Shown: in pieces, positions 27,242 to 37,617 of the stretch
How the letters are laid out: each line of letters opens with the position of its first letter
Position numbering within the stretch: the first letter of the stretch is position 1
Origin: Algibacter pacificus
Lineage (GTDB): Bacteria; Bacteroidota; Bacteroidia; Flavobacteriales; Flavobacteriaceae
Assembly (NCBI RefSeq): GCF_008033385.1
Contig: NZ_VOGY01000002.1
Coordinates: 372,001 to 436,000 of the forward strand
Direction: 5' to 3'
Length of the DNA stretch: 64,000 nt
Program-made: the position numbers and the translations under genes
Notes under the pieces: model-generated
What the model saw: only the letters and a program-made list of their open reading frames with translations
What the model was told of the DNA's origin: nothing
The model's database searches: none

Positions 27242-28351
27242 ATGACCAAATATATCACCAGTTTAATTATCTGTTTAAGTTTTCAATTATTTTCACAGGC
27301 TCAAAGCCAGCTCAGCGCAACCATTATAGGTTCGGGTTCACCAAAATACAATGTCGAACGAGCAGGACCTTCGGTACTAATTTCTTATGAAAACACCCAT
27401 ATTTTGATAGATATGGGAAACGGAACTCAAGCAAATTTAGAAAAATTAAACATTAAGAATAAAGATTTAAATGGCTTGCTTTTCACACATCATCATTTAG
27501 ATCATAATGAAGAATTTACGCCACTTTTTATAAAAACTTTGCTTAGCGGAAATCACTTTGATATTGTTGGGCCAAAACCTACTACCGATTTAGTAAACAC
27601 CATTTTAAAAAACTACGAAGAAGATATTGCCTATCGACTTTCTAAAAAACAACGTACTTTTAGTGATGTGGAAACGCACTTTACTATTAACGAATTAAAA
27701 GGCGGTGAAACTTTTAATATTGGCGATATTAAAATTACATCAACCCCCGTAAATCATACCATTTCAACACTAGCTTACCGTTTTGATGCTGGAGGCACAT
27801 CTATTGTTATTTCCGGCGATTTATCTTATTCTGAAACCTTGGCACCATTAGCAAAACAGGCCGATTATTTAATTATAGATTCGGGAGGAAGTATAGAATT
27901 AGGAAAAACAAATAGAAGGAAAGCGAGTAATAAAATTCGAACTAATAAAGAATTTGCCCATGTAAATTTATATGAAAGTTCGCTTATGGCAAAAGAAGCC
28001 GAAGTGAAAAATTTAGTGCTTACTCATTTCAATTTTACAAATGTAGATGAAGATGCTACTAGTGCAGAACTACATAAAAATTATTCCGGAACTATATTTT
28101 ATGCGGAAGATTTAATGTCTTTTCCAAAAAATTCGAAGAATCAAAAAAACACAGTAAAACCTAATAAGGCCGATAATACCAATCAGCAAGCCCCAAATTT
28201 TAAAAAAATGTTGAGTAGAATGGATACCAATAAAGATGGTAAAATCTCAAAAACTGAAGCCAAAGGGCGTTTAAAAGAGAATTTTGATAAACGAGATGGA
28301 AACAAGGATGGTTTTATTGCTGAAACAGAATTTAGTAGAAGTAACCCATAA
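27242..28351 (+). CDS. Exported RNase Z-like MBL hydrolase fused to EF hands
   Basis: This 369-residue protein has a signal peptide (about residues 1-20, ending FSQAQS). The metallo-beta-lactamase fold has HHHLDH metal ligands, then VNHTIS and ISGDLSYSE, in the order seen in RNase Z and arylsulfatase-like members. The C-terminal 70 residues hold a low-complexity linker and two EF-hand calcium loops: DTNKDGKISKTE and DGNKDGFIAETE. It probably works outside the cytoplasm with calcium. It lies 66 bases after another exported MBL protein. Confidence 0.8.
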   Translation: MTKYITSLIICLSFQLFSQAQSQLSATIIGSGSPKYNVERAGPSVLISYENTHILIDMGNGTQANLEKLNIKNKDLNGLLFTHHHLDHNEEFTPLFIKTLLSGNHFDIVGPKPTTDLVNTILKNYEEDIAYRLSKKQRTFSDVETHFTINELKGGETFNIGDIKITSTPVNHTISTLAYRFDAGGTSIVISGDLSYSETLAPLAKQADYLIIDSGGSIELGKTNRRKASNKIRTNKEFAHVNLYESSLMAKEAEVKNLVLTHFNFTNVDEDATSAELHKNYSGTIFYAEDLMSFPKNSKNQKNTVKPNKADNTNQQAPNFKKMLSRMDTNKDGKISKTEAKGRLKENFDKRDGNKDGFIAETEFSRSNP

Positions 28352-28622
28352 ATTATTTCTAATTATAAATTTTTTGTCTTAATATTTATCTGTAGTCTAT
28401 ATATTACAATAATTTTGTTTGATTACTTTTTGTGAATAATAATATGTTTTAAATCAGTCATAATCTTGCTATAGTAGTTTTTTTCTTTCTAATTTTAGTG
28501 TAAACACAAAGAAATATTTAAATTATTTTTTCATTTTCAATTAATATAGTTATTTTTTCAAATTATTAGTAACTTTTATTATTATCAATAAGAGCCCCAC
28601 TCTAATTATTGACTACTTAACC
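28352..28622. other. AT-rich gap before the hybrid histidine kinase
   Basis: This 271-base stretch is extremely AT-rich. I see no gene, clear terminator or perfect -7 box in it. Confidence 0.4.
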
Positions 28623-31600
28623 ATGAAAAAAGAAAAAGAAAGACTAAAAGCTTTAAAATCTTATGATATATTAGATTCTAAGAGCGAAGTTGAATTCGAT
28701 AGAATTACCAAATTAGCCTCCTTAATATGTGAAACTCCCGTTTCTTTGATATCATTGATTGATGAAAACAGACAATGGTTTAAATCTAAAACAGGTCTAG
28801 AGGTTGAGCAAACCGATAGAGATATTGCATTTTGTAACTTAGCTATACAACAAGACGCAATTTATGAGGTATTTGATGCTAGCACAGATGAGCGTTTTAA
28901 AAATAATCCTCTTGTTTTAAATGACCCACATATAAAATTTTATACGGGTCAGCCCTTAATAGACCCTAAAGGCTATGCATTGGGAACATTGTGCGTTGTA
29001 GATAATAAACCTAAAAAACTTACCGATAACCAAAAGGCCGCCCTTAAGTTATTAGCAGATGAAGCCATAGACCTTATTGTTAGTAGAAAAGCAAAAGAAA
29101 ACCATAAACACTTTGGAAGATTGTTTGAGCTCTCTAACGATTTAATCTGTATCGCAGGAATCGATGGTTATTTTAAAAAAGTAAATCCAGCTTTTGAAGA
29201 AAACCTTGGTTGGGATACCCAAGCGCTCTTAGAAACTTCTATTTTCGATTTTATTCATCATGCAGATGTTGAAATAAGCGCTAAAGAAATAATGAAACTT
29301 GCAGAAGGCTCTGATACCGTTAATTTTACCAATAGATTTAGAAATGTAAAAGGTGAGTATAGGGTTTTGCAATGGGTGGCTTCTCCAGAACCCAATACAG
29401 GAAATATTTTTGCAATTGCAAGAGATATAACCAATGAAGTAAATAAATCCAAAGCTTTAAAAATTAGTGAAGAACGGTTTAAAATATTTTTTGAAAACTC
29501 TCAAGGACTTATGTGTACCCATGATTTGGAAGGAAATTTTATAACTGTTAATAATTCTGGAGCAAAATCCTTAGGTTATACAAAAGATGAGGTTAAAAAC
29601 TTTTCCCTTTATGATATTATTCCAAAAGAAAGATATTCAAAATTAAATAATTATCTTAAAAATATAGCCGAAAATAGAACGTTTAAAGGAGAAATGATAA
29701 CGGTTAAAAAAGATGGGACTAAACGCATTTGGATTTTTAGTAATACCCTAGAAGCTCAACATACAGATGCTCCTTATGTCATTGGAAATGCGGTTGATAT
29801 AACAGAACAGTACCATTTAGAAAAAAATCTTAAAAAGGTTAAACAACTTTTAGAACAAACAAATAAGGTTGCTAGAGTTGGAGGTTGGGAAGTAGATTTA
29901 ATCAAACAAAAAGTCAATTGGACTTCCATGACTCGAGAAATTCACGCTGTTTCAGATGACTATACCCCTAATGTAGAAGAAGGTATTTTATTCTATAAAG
30001 AAGGTGTCCATAGAGATCGTATAGAAGCCGCTGTTAATAGAGCTATCACAGAGAACAAAAGTTTTGATCTGGAACTCATTATTATTGATCAAAATAACAA
30101 TGAAGTATGGATTAGAACTATAGGCTATCCTGAATTTAAATACGGGAAATGCGTGCGGTTATTTGGTGTTTTTCAAGATATAAACGCTCGTAAAATTACC
30201 GAAATTCAATTTAAAGAATCTAAAAAACTTTTAGATGATGTTTTAGATGCGGCAACACAGGTTTCTATAATAGCTGCCAATTTGGAAGGAACCATTACCG
30301 TTTTTAATAAAGGAGCAGAAAAACTATTAGGTTATACTGCAAGCGAAATGGTAAACAAACAATCTCCACTTATTTTACATGATAGTAATGAGGTTTTAAA
30401 TAGAAGTACAGAGTTAAGTATTCTTGAAAATAAAACGATAGAAGGTTTTGATGTTTTTACTCATATTGCCAAAATAAAAGGAGTAGAAGAGCGAGAGTGG
30501 ACTTATATTACTAAAAAAGGTGATCGTTTAACAATGTCTTTGGTAGCTACACCAATTAATAATAGCCTAAATAAAATTATAGGATTTTTAGTAGTGGGAA
30601 CAAACATTACTAAAAGAAAAAAAATAGAAACAGATCTTCAAAATGAACAAGTTAGATTAGCATCCTTTGTAGAAAATGCTCCCGCTGCTGTAGCCATGTT
30701 AGACAAAAACATAAATTATATAAATGTAAGTCGTAAATGGCGAGAAATGTATCATTTAAAAGATATAGACATTGTGGGGATGTCGCACTCAAAAGTCTTC
30801 CCAGACCCTGATGGAGAAAGAAAAAAAAGATATAAAGCTGTACTTAATGGAGAAATTATAAACAAAGATGAAGAAATTTATATTTCTCAAAAAACAGGAA
30901 GTAAAAAAACAATTAGCTGGGAAATGAGGCCTTGGTACAATTACCTAGGAGAGGTTGATGGTTTTATGGTTTCCACTCAAAATATAACTCCTATTATAGA
31001 ACAGCGTGAAGAACTAAAAAAAGCAAAAAAACAGGCAGAACAGGCAAGTGTAGCTAAATCAGAGTTTTTAGCAAACATGAGTCATGAAATAAGAACCCCT
31101 TTAAACGGGGTTATCGGTTTTACAGATTTAGTATTAAAAACAGAATTATCCGAAGCTCAAGAGCAATACTTAAACATTGTAAACCAATCTGCAAATGGAC
31201 TTTTAAATATTATTAACGACATTTTAGATTTTTCTAAAATTGAAGCCGGAAAATTAGAGCTCGATATTGATAAATGTGATCTATACGAAATTGGTTGTTA
31301 TGCATCCGATATTGTTAACTACCAAATAGAAAAGAAAAATTTAGAACTCCTATTAAACCTTTCTCCAGAATTACCACGGTTTATTTGGGCAGATTCTATT
31401 CGGTTAAAACAAATTTTAATTAATCTACTTGGCAATGCGGCAAAGTTTACCGAAAAAGGAGAAATAGAATTAAAAATTGAAAGTATTAAAGCAAATAAAA
31501 ATAGTGATATCTTTCGTTTTAGCGTTAGAGATACTGGCGTAGGCATAAAAAAGCAAAAACAATCCAAAATTTTTGATGCCTTCTCTCAGGAAGATAGCTC

Positions 31601-32960
31601 TACCACAAAAAAATATGGAGGAACTGGACTTGGGCTTGCCATTTCTAATAAACTTTTAAAAATGATGGATAGTCAACTTCAGCTTAAAAGTGAATTAGGA
31701 GTTGGAAGTACCTTTTATTTTGATGTAGAATTTAAAAGTGAACATGGAAAAAAAACGGAATGGGAAAATTTAACCCAAATAAAAAATGTTCTCATTGTGG
31801 ATGACAACCAAAACAATAGAAATATTCTCAATCAAATTTTAAGATTAAAGGATATTAAAACAGAGGAAGCCAAAAGTGGTTTTGAAGCCTTACAATTACT
31901 ATCCGAGAATAAATTATATGATGTAATTATTATGGATTACCATATGCCGTATATGAATGGTATAGAAACCATAAAAAAAATAAGAGAAAACTTTTACAAC
32001 GTAGATAAAAAAAATCAACCTGCTATTTTGTTGTATAGTTCTTCGAGTGATACAGAGGTAATTAATGAAGTAAAGGATTTAGGTATTACCAAGAGGCTTA
32101 CAAAACCAGCAAAAATGAGAGAAATTTATGCGTGTTTGTCTGATTTATACTCTAAAGATAGTAATCCAATAATTAATAAAAAGCAAAAAATAAACGCCTT
32201 AAAACTAGAAGAAAACACCATTCTTTTAGTAGAAGATAATATTGTAAACCGACTTTTAGCTAGAACCGTAATAGAAAGAAATTTTCCAAACTTTACCGTT
32301 GTCGATGCTGTTAATGGAGCTGTAGCTGTAGATTTATTTAAAAAACAACACTTCGATGTAGTTATAATGGATGTCCAAATGCCTATAATGAATGGCTATG
32401 AGGCTACTCGTTTAATTAGAGACATTGAAATCGGAAAATCCCAAACTCCAATTGTAGCAATTACCGCAGGTAACGTAAAAGGTGAAAGAGAAAGATGTTT
32501 AAGTATGGGGATGAGTGATTTTATTGTAAAGCCAATGGTAGAAAACGATTTAGTAAATATTATAAATAAATGGCTGCCAGCTACCATAGAAATATCTAAT
32601 GGTAATACCAGAATAACTCCAGAAACAACCAATTGGGATACCCATTTTAATATACAACAGCTAAAAACATATTTTGGTGATGATATAGAAAGTATTGACC
32701 GAATGAAATTGGTAATGATTGATCAGGTAATAGAAAGTAAACAGACTATGAAATTAGCAATTAAAGCAAAAGACCTAGATTCAATTAGGGGAATTGGTCA
32801 TAAATTGTATGGCACTAGCGTAAATACAGGGTTACCAGTATTAACAAAAATAGCTGCCAAGTTTGAACTTTTGGAAAATTATGATGAAAATATTATTGAT
32901 GATCTTTGGGTACAACTAAAACAAGAAATTGAAATTGTTTTAGAGATTCTTCAAGATTAA
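28623..32960 (+). CDS. Hybrid sensor histidine kinase with GAF, five PAS, two receiver and HPt domains
   Basis: This 1445-residue phosphorelay protein has an N-terminal GAF domain (about 25-155) and five PAS/PAC repeats (about 160-790). The HisKA dimerisation helix has MSHEIRTPLNG with H821, and the HATPase domain has NLLGNAAKFTEKG and GGTGLGLAIS. Two receiver domains have phospho-acceptors D1105 and D1250, and a C-terminal HPt domain has H1393 (IGHKLYGTS). No membrane helix is visible, so it is a cytoplasmic sensor. No response regulator with a DNA-binding output is adjacent; the output partner is unknown. Confidence 0.93.
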   Translation: MKKEKERLKALKSYDILDSKSEVEFDRITKLASLICETPVSLISLIDENRQWFKSKTGLEVEQTDRDIAFCNLAIQQDAIYEVFDASTDERFKNNPLVLNDPHIKFYTGQPLIDPKGYALGTLCVVDNKPKKLTDNQKAALKLLADEAIDLIVSRKAKENHKHFGRLFELSNDLICIAGIDGYFKKVNPAFEENLGWDTQALLETSIFDFIHHADVEISAKEIMKLAEGSDTVNFTNRFRNVKGEYRVLQWVASPEPNTGNIFAIARDITNEVNKSKALKISEERFKIFFENSQGLMCTHDLEGNFITVNNSGAKSLGYTKDEVKNFSLYDIIPKERYSKLNNYLKNIAENRTFKGEMITVKKDGTKRIWIFSNTLEAQHTDAPYVIGNAVDITEQYHLEKNLKKVKQLLEQTNKVARVGGWEVDLIKQKVNWTSMTREIHAVSDDYTPNVEEGILFYKEGVHRDRIEAAVNRAITENKSFDLELIIIDQNNNEVWIRTIGYPEFKYGKCVRLFGVFQDINARKITEIQFKESKKLLDDVLDAATQVSIIAANLEGTITVFNKGAEKLLGYTASEMVNKQSPLILHDSNEVLNRSTELSILENKTIEGFDVFTHIAKIKGVEEREWTYITKKGDRLTMSLVATPINNSLNKIIGFLVVGTNITKRKKIETDLQNEQVRLASFVENAPAAVAMLDKNINYINVSRKWREMYHLKDIDIVGMSHSKVFPDPDGERKKRYKAVLNGEIINKDEEIYISQKTGSKKTISWEMRPWYNYLGEVDGFMVSTQNITPIIEQREELKKAKKQAEQASVAKSEFLANMSHEIRTPLNGVIGFTDLVLKTELSEAQEQYLNIVNQSANGLLNIINDILDFSKIEAGKLELDIDKCDLYEIGCYASDIVNYQIEKKNLELLLNLSPELPRFIWADSIRLKQILINLLGNAAKFTEKGEIELKIESIKANKNSDIFRFSVRDTGVGIKKQKQSKIFDAFSQEDSSTTKKYGGTGLGLAISNKLLKMMDSQLQLKSELGVGSTFYFDVEFKSEHGKKTEWENLTQIKNVLIVDDNQNNRNILNQILRLKDIKTEEAKSGFEALQLLSENKLYDVIIMDYHMPYMNGIETIKKIRENFYNVDKKNQPAILLYSSSSDTEVINEVKDLGITKRLTKPAKMREIYACLSDLYSKDSNPIINKKQKINALKLEENTILLVEDNIVNRLLARTVIERNFPNFTVVDAVNGAVAVDLFKKQHFDVVIMDVQMPIMNGYEATRLIRDIEIGKSQTPIVAITAGNVKGERERCLSMGMSDFIVKPMVENDLVNIINKWLPATIEISNGNTRITPETTNWDTHFNIQQLKTYFGDDIESIDRMKLVMIDQVIESKQTMKLAIKAKDLDSIRGIGHKLYGTSVNTGLPVLTKIAAKFELLENYDENIIDDLWVQLKQEIEIVLEILQD

Positions 32961-33146
32961 AGAAGAGCAGGTATAGTGTTTTTGCAAGGAGGTTAATTAT
33001 TGCGTTCAATATTGTTTTTGTTCTATACGATCTAAAAAAACAAAATCTAACCGATGTTAAGGTGTTATTTTAAATATATGATTGTAAGCGTTTTAAGGTA
33101 AGTCGTTTTGTAAAAACAATGACTAAAAAAGATAAAATTGTCACAA

Positions 33147-33551
33147 TTATTTTAATAGTAATTGGCGCTTGTTTTCGGATTCTATGCTCAAGTTAATAAT
33201 GCATTCATCTCCTGATAAAATAGGCTCAATAATTTGAGGCCATTCTATAATAACCCAGTGGTTAGAATCTAAATAATCTTCTATTCCAAAATTATAAGCC
33301 TCTTCCAAATCGTTAATTCTATATAAATCAAAATGATAAATGTTTTCATTATCCAAGTCATATTCATTTACTAAAGAAAACGTGGGGCTACTTACATTAT
33401 CCAGACTCCCTAAGGCTTTTACTAGGGCTTTTATTAGTGTGGTTTTACCAACCCCCATATCACCATAAAACAATAAGGTTTTTGATGTTGCTGAAGAAAT
33501 AAGTTGCTTGGCAACTGCTTCAACTTGGTCTATGCTATAGGTTATATTCAA
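33147..33551 (-). CDS. tsaE: tRNA threonylcarbamoyladenosine synthesis ATPase TsaE
   Basis: This 134-residue P-loop ATPase has Walker A GDMGVGKTTLIKAL, the motif SPTFSLVNEYD, and the Walker B-like IYHFDLYRI. It drives the TsaBDE complex that makes t6A37 in ANN-decoding tRNAs. The length is normal. It follows porX on the same strand with an 82-base gap and probably shares its transcript. Confidence 0.93.
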   Translation of the reverse strand: MNITYSIDQVEAVAKQLISSATSKTLLFYGDMGVGKTTLIKALVKALGSLDNVSSPTFSLVNEYDLDNENIYHFDLYRINDLEEAYNFGIEDYLDSNHWVIIEWPQIIEPILSGDECIINLSIESENKRQLLLK

Positions 33552-33633
33552 TGCTACAAAATTTACACAACAATATTAATAAATAAAGTTTAAAAACCCC
33601 AAAAATCTAATTATGGATTGTTGGGGGTATATT

Positions 33634-35187
33634 CTATTTTGGGTTGAATACAATAAAAGGAATAATCATTTCTTCCAAGGAAACGCCACCGTGTTGATAA
33701 GTATTTCTATAATAACTAACATAGTGATTGTAGTTGTTGGGGTAGGCTAAAAACAAATCGTTTTTAGCGAAAATAAACGAACTGCTCATGTTTATAGCTG
33801 GCAAATGGATACTTTTAGGGTCTTTTGCTGCAAATACGTCTTTGTTTTCATAGGTTAAACTTTTACCTGTTTTATAACGAAGATTTAAACTGGTGTCGCG
33901 ATCTCCAATTACTTTTGATGGGTTTTTTACGTTTATAGTACCGTGGTCTGTGGTTAAAATAAGTTTAAAACCCAATAACTGTGCTTGCTGTACCATTTCT
34001 AAAAGTGGAGAATTTTTAAACCAGCTATGCGTTAAAGAGCGATAGGCTTTATCATTCGAGGCTAATTCTTTAACCACTTCCATTTCGGTTTTAGAATGCG
34101 AAAGCATATCCACAAAATTATAAACCACTACGGTTAAATCGTTCTTTTTTAAGTTTTTAAAATTGTCTACTAGTTTTTTACCAGATTTTAAGTTGGTTAT
34201 TTTAAAGTACTCATGTTCTAAATTACTTAAACCTAAACGCTTTAATTGTGCTTCTAAAAATTCGGCTTCAAATAGATTTTTACCACCTTCATCGGTATCA
34301 TTTTTCCAGTAATTTGGAAAGAGTTTTTCCATATCGCTTGGCATTAAGCCAGAAAATATGGCATTTCTAGCATATTGCGTAGCAGTAGGGAGTATGCTAA
34401 AAAAAGCGTCTTCACGTTCTTTTTTGTAATAATTGTTTATTATCGGTTCAAAAACTTTCCATTGGTCATAGCGTAAATTATCGATAACTACTAATAAAGT
34501 CGGTTGCTCTTTGCTAAGCTCTGGTGCTATTTTTTCTTTAAAAAGCGTATGAGACATTATCGGAGCTTCGGTGTTTCGCTCAAACCAATCGGCATAGTTT
34601 TTTTCAATAAATTTTCCAAAATGAGAATTTGCTTCATTTTTTTGAGACTCTAAAATCTCAAACATCCCAACATCTTCAATATCTTCTAACTGAATTTCCC
34701 AATAAATAAGTTTTTGGTATAGGCTAACCCATTCTTCAAAACTATTTACCATAGATAAATCCATAGCTATTTTTCTAAATTCCTGCTGATAGTTGGATGT
34801 GGTTTTCTCTGAAACTAAGCGCGAATGATCTAAATTCTTTTTTAAACTTAAAAGGATTTGATTGGGGTTTACAGGTTTTATCAGGTAATCGGCTATTTTG
34901 TTTCCAATAGCATCTTCCATAATATATTCTTCCTCACTTTTGGTAATCATAACCACCGGAAGACTAGATTTTTTCTCTTTAAGTTCATTTAAAGTTTCTA
35001 GTCCTGAAAGTCCAGGCATATTTTCATCTAAAAATACAATATCGAAATTTTCTTCATCTAAAATATCAATAGCTTCAGATCCATTATTGCATTTGGTTAC
35101 CAAGTAATTTTTCTTCTCAAGAAATAAAATATGTGGTTTCAATAAATCAATTTCATCATCTACCCAAAGTATTTTTATTTTATTCAT
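33634..35187 (-). CDS. porX: PorX response regulator with PglZ effector domain
   Basis: This 517-residue protein has an N-terminal CheY-like receiver (phospho-acceptor D54 in VFLDENMPG, conserved K in LIKPVNP), a helical linker, and a C-terminal PglZ/alkaline-phosphatase-fold domain (about 205-517) with LLVVIDNLRYDQW and the metal site TTDHGTI. This architecture is PorX, the regulator of the type IX secretion system in Bacteroidota, whose effector domain degrades nucleotide second messengers. The histidine kinase partner PorY is not in the window. Confidence 0.92.
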   Translation of the reverse strand: MNKIKILWVDDEIDLLKPHILFLEKKNYLVTKCNNGSEAIDILDEENFDIVFLDENMPGLSGLETLNELKEKKSSLPVVMITKSEEEYIMEDAIGNKIADYLIKPVNPNQILLSLKKNLDHSRLVSEKTTSNYQQEFRKIAMDLSMVNSFEEWVSLYQKLIYWEIQLEDIEDVGMFEILESQKNEANSHFGKFIEKNYADWFERNTEAPIMSHTLFKEKIAPELSKEQPTLLVVIDNLRYDQWKVFEPIINNYYKKEREDAFFSILPTATQYARNAIFSGLMPSDMEKLFPNYWKNDTDEGGKNLFEAEFLEAQLKRLGLSNLEHEYFKITNLKSGKKLVDNFKNLKKNDLTVVVYNFVDMLSHSKTEMEVVKELASNDKAYRSLTHSWFKNSPLLEMVQQAQLLGFKLILTTDHGTINVKNPSKVIGDRDTSLNLRYKTGKSLTYENKDVFAAKDPKSIHLPAINMSSSFIFAKNDLFLAYPNNYNHYVSYYRNTYQHGGVSLEEMIIPFIVFNPK

Positions 35188-35283
35188 TTGTATGTGTTTT
35201 GTAAAGATTTATAAGGTATAAAATAAAGCCTATAATTGAAATTTACCACTTGTAAATTGTTAGTTATGCTCATTTCATATACC

Positions 35284-35291
35284 TATATTTG
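35284..35291 (+). promoter_or_regulatory. -7 box for the HD phosphohydrolase gene
   Basis: TATATTTG matches TAnnTTTG, 28 bases before the TTG start at 35320. The -33 element is unclear. Confidence 0.45.
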
Positions 35292-35319
35292 TATTATAAT
35301 AATTGTAAAGACTTAAAGT

Positions 35320-36540
35320 TTGAACAAATTAAAAATATTAAACGACCCAATTTACGGATTTATTACTATTCCAAATTCGCTAATTTTCGATTTAATTCAA
35401 CATAAATACTTTCAACGTTTACGCAGAGTTACCCAAATGGGCTTGTCTTACATGGTATATCCGGGCGCACATCACACCCGTTTTCATCATGCTATTGGTT
35501 GTGTTCATTTAATGCAACAAGCTGTTAAAGTACTACGTTTTAAAGGGGTTAACATTAATAATGAAGAAGAAAACGCCTTGTACATTGCTATTTTATTGCA
35601 CGATATTGGGCACGGGCCATTCTCGCATGCTATGGAACATAGTATTGTAAATAATATATCGCACGAGGAAATTTCATTGCTTTTTATGGAGCGTTTAAAT
35701 AAAGAATTTAACGGAAGTTTAACGCTTGCGATAGAAATATTCAAGGGTAATTATCACCGTAAATTTATGTATCAGCTTATTTCGGGGCAGTTTGATATGG
35801 ATCGGGCCGATTATTTAAAACGCGATAGTTTTTATACCGGTGTAGCCGAAGGACATGTAAATAGCGAGCGTTTAATTACCATGCTTAATGCGGTTGATGA
35901 TAAATTGGTGGTTGAAGAAAAAGGGATTTATAGTGTTGAAAAATTTATTATTGCGCGTCGTTTAATGTATTGGCAAGTGTATTTGCACAAAACAGGAATT
36001 GTAGCCGAACAGCTATTAATTCGGGTTTTAAAACGCGCGAAGGAGTTAACTTTAAAAGGGATAAAACTAGAAGCTAGCTTGCCGCTTCAGTATTTTTTAA
36101 ATCATAGTATCTCTATAGACGATTTTAATAACGACATATTAAATTTATTTTCGCAATTAGACGATTTTGATATTATTTCGGCTATGAAAGCTTGGCAATA
36201 TCATAACGATTTTGTTTTAAGTAACATTTGTGAAATGATTATTAACAGGAACTTATTAAAAATTAAGATTAAAAATAAGCCTATAAAAAATCAAAGCTTA
36301 GAAAAACAAATTTTAGCCTTTATTCAAACCCATAATATAAGCAGGGCAGAGGCCGAATATTTTGTGTTTTCAGGTAGTATTTCTAACCAAGCCTATCAAC
36401 TAAAACAGCAGGGAATTAATATCTTACACAAATCTGGAAAAATTGAAGATATTGTAAAGGCATCCGATCAACTCAATTTAAAAGCACTATCAAAACCAGT
36501 TACTAAATATTATATATGTTACCCTAAGGTTAAAGTTTAG
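35320..36540 (+). CDS. HD-domain phosphohydrolase, dNTPase-like
   Basis: This 406-residue HD protein has metal ligands in ARTRFHHAIG-like TRFHHAIGCVHL, then LLHDIGHGPFSHAME and QFDMDRADYLKRD. These are the patterns of the dGTPase/SAMHD1-like group. It starts with TTG (LNDPIYGF follows within a few residues, as in its relatives). It is divergent from porX and followed by lpxD. The substrate is likely a deoxynucleoside triphosphate or another nucleotide, but this is not certain. Confidence 0.85.
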   Translation: MNKLKILNDPIYGFITIPNSLIFDLIQHKYFQRLRRVTQMGLSYMVYPGAHHTRFHHAIGCVHLMQQAVKVLRFKGVNINNEEENALYIAILLHDIGHGPFSHAMEHSIVNNISHEEISLLFMERLNKEFNGSLTLAIEIFKGNYHRKFMYQLISGQFDMDRADYLKRDSFYTGVAEGHVNSERLITMLNAVDDKLVVEEKGIYSVEKFIIARRLMYWQVYLHKTGIVAEQLLIRVLKRAKELTLKGIKLEASLPLQYFLNHSISIDDFNNDILNLFSQLDDFDIISAMKAWQYHNDFVLSNICEMIINRNLLKIKIKNKPIKNQSLEKQILAFIQTHNISRAEAEYFVFSGSISNQAYQLKQQGINILHKSGKIEDIVKASDQLNLKALSKPVTKYYICYPKVKV

Positions 36541-36551
36541 GACATTTTTCC

Positions 36552-36559
36552 TATTTTTG
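36552..36559 (+). promoter_or_regulatory. -7 box for the lipid A operon
   Basis: TATTTTTG fits TAnnTTTG. It starts 12 bases after the HD gene stop and lies 33 bases before the GTG start of lpxD. Confidence 0.5.
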
Positions 36560-36591
36560 CCTAAATTAAATTAAAACTATAAATTTTTAGT

Positions 36592-37617
36592 GTGAAGTTT
36601 ACTGCACAGCAAATAGCGGATATTTTAGAAGGAGAAGTCGTAGGAAACCCAGAAATGGAAGTATCTAAGCTATCTAAAATAGAAGAGGGAGTACAAGGTT
36701 CGTTAACGTTCTTGTCGAACCCTAAATATAAGTCTTACATATACAAAACAGAAGCATCTGTTACTATTGTTAATAAAACGTTTAATCCTGATAATCCATT
36801 AAAAACAACACTTATTAAGGTCGATGATGCCTATATGGCATTTTCTAAATTACTAGAATATTACAATTCGGTAAAACAAAATAAGGTTGGTATAGAGCAA
36901 CCATCATTTATATCAGAATCTGCCAAATATGGCGATAAAGTTTATGTTGGAGCTTTTAGTTACGTTGGTAATAACGTGGTTATAGCTGATAATGTAAAAA
37001 TTTATCCAAATTGCTATATTGGAGATAATGTAACTTTAGGCGAGAATACCATTCTGTTTTCTGGGGCTAAAATATATTCAGATAGCATTATAGGAAAAAA
37101 CTGTGTAGTTAATTCTGGTGTTATTATTGGTGCCGATGGGTTTGGATATGCTCCAAATGAAAATGGAGGGTACAACAAGGTGCCGCAAACAGGAAACGTC
37201 ATTCTTGAGGATTATGTTGATGTTGGGGCTTGTACCACTATAGATAGAGCCACATTAGGATCAACTATAATTAGAGAAGGTGTTAAATTGGATAATCAAA
37301 TTCAAATAGCACATAATGTTGAAATAGGTAAAAACACCGTAATTGCCGCTCAAACCGGGGTTGCTGGATCTACTCATATTGGTGAACATTGCCAAATTGG
37401 TGGTCAAGTAGGTATTGCAGGGCATATTACTATTGGTAATAATGTAAAAATACAAGCACAATCTGGTATCGCCAGACATGTAAAAGATAATGAAATTCTC
37501 CAAGGCTCACCAGCATTGGCCATAAGTGATTATAATAAGTCGTATGTTCACTTTAAAAATCTTCCAAAGATTGTTAAAAATTTAAATGATTTAGAAAAAA
37601 TAAATGGGAATAGTTAA
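36592..37617 (+). CDS. lpxD: UDP-3-O-acyl-glucosamine N-acyltransferase
   Basis: This 341-residue enzyme adds the second acyl chain to lipid A precursor. The N-terminal uridine-binding domain (about 1-100) is followed by left-handed hexapeptide repeats and a C-terminal helix. The catalytic histidine sits in [15 protein letters not shown] start at 36592 is supported by the preceding promoter box and by the family N terminus ([17 protein letters not shown]). It overlaps the next gene by 14 bases. Confidence 0.93.
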   Translation: MKFTAQQIADILEGEVVGNPEMEVSKLSKIEEGVQGSLTFLSNPKYKSYIYKTEASVTIVNKTFNPDNPLKTTLIKVDDAYMAFSKLLEYYNSVKQNKVGIEQPSFISESAKYGDKVYVGAFSYVGNNVVIADNVKIYPNCYIGDNVTLGENTILFSGAKIYSDSIIGKNCVVNSGVIIGADGFGYAPNENGGYNKVPQTGNVILEDYVDVGACTTIDRATLGSTIIREGVKLDNQIQIAHNVEIGKNTVIAAQTGVAGSTHIGEHCQIGGQVGIAGHITIGNNVKIQAQSGIARHVKDNEILQGSPALAISDYNKSYVHFKNLPKIVKNLNDLEKINGNS

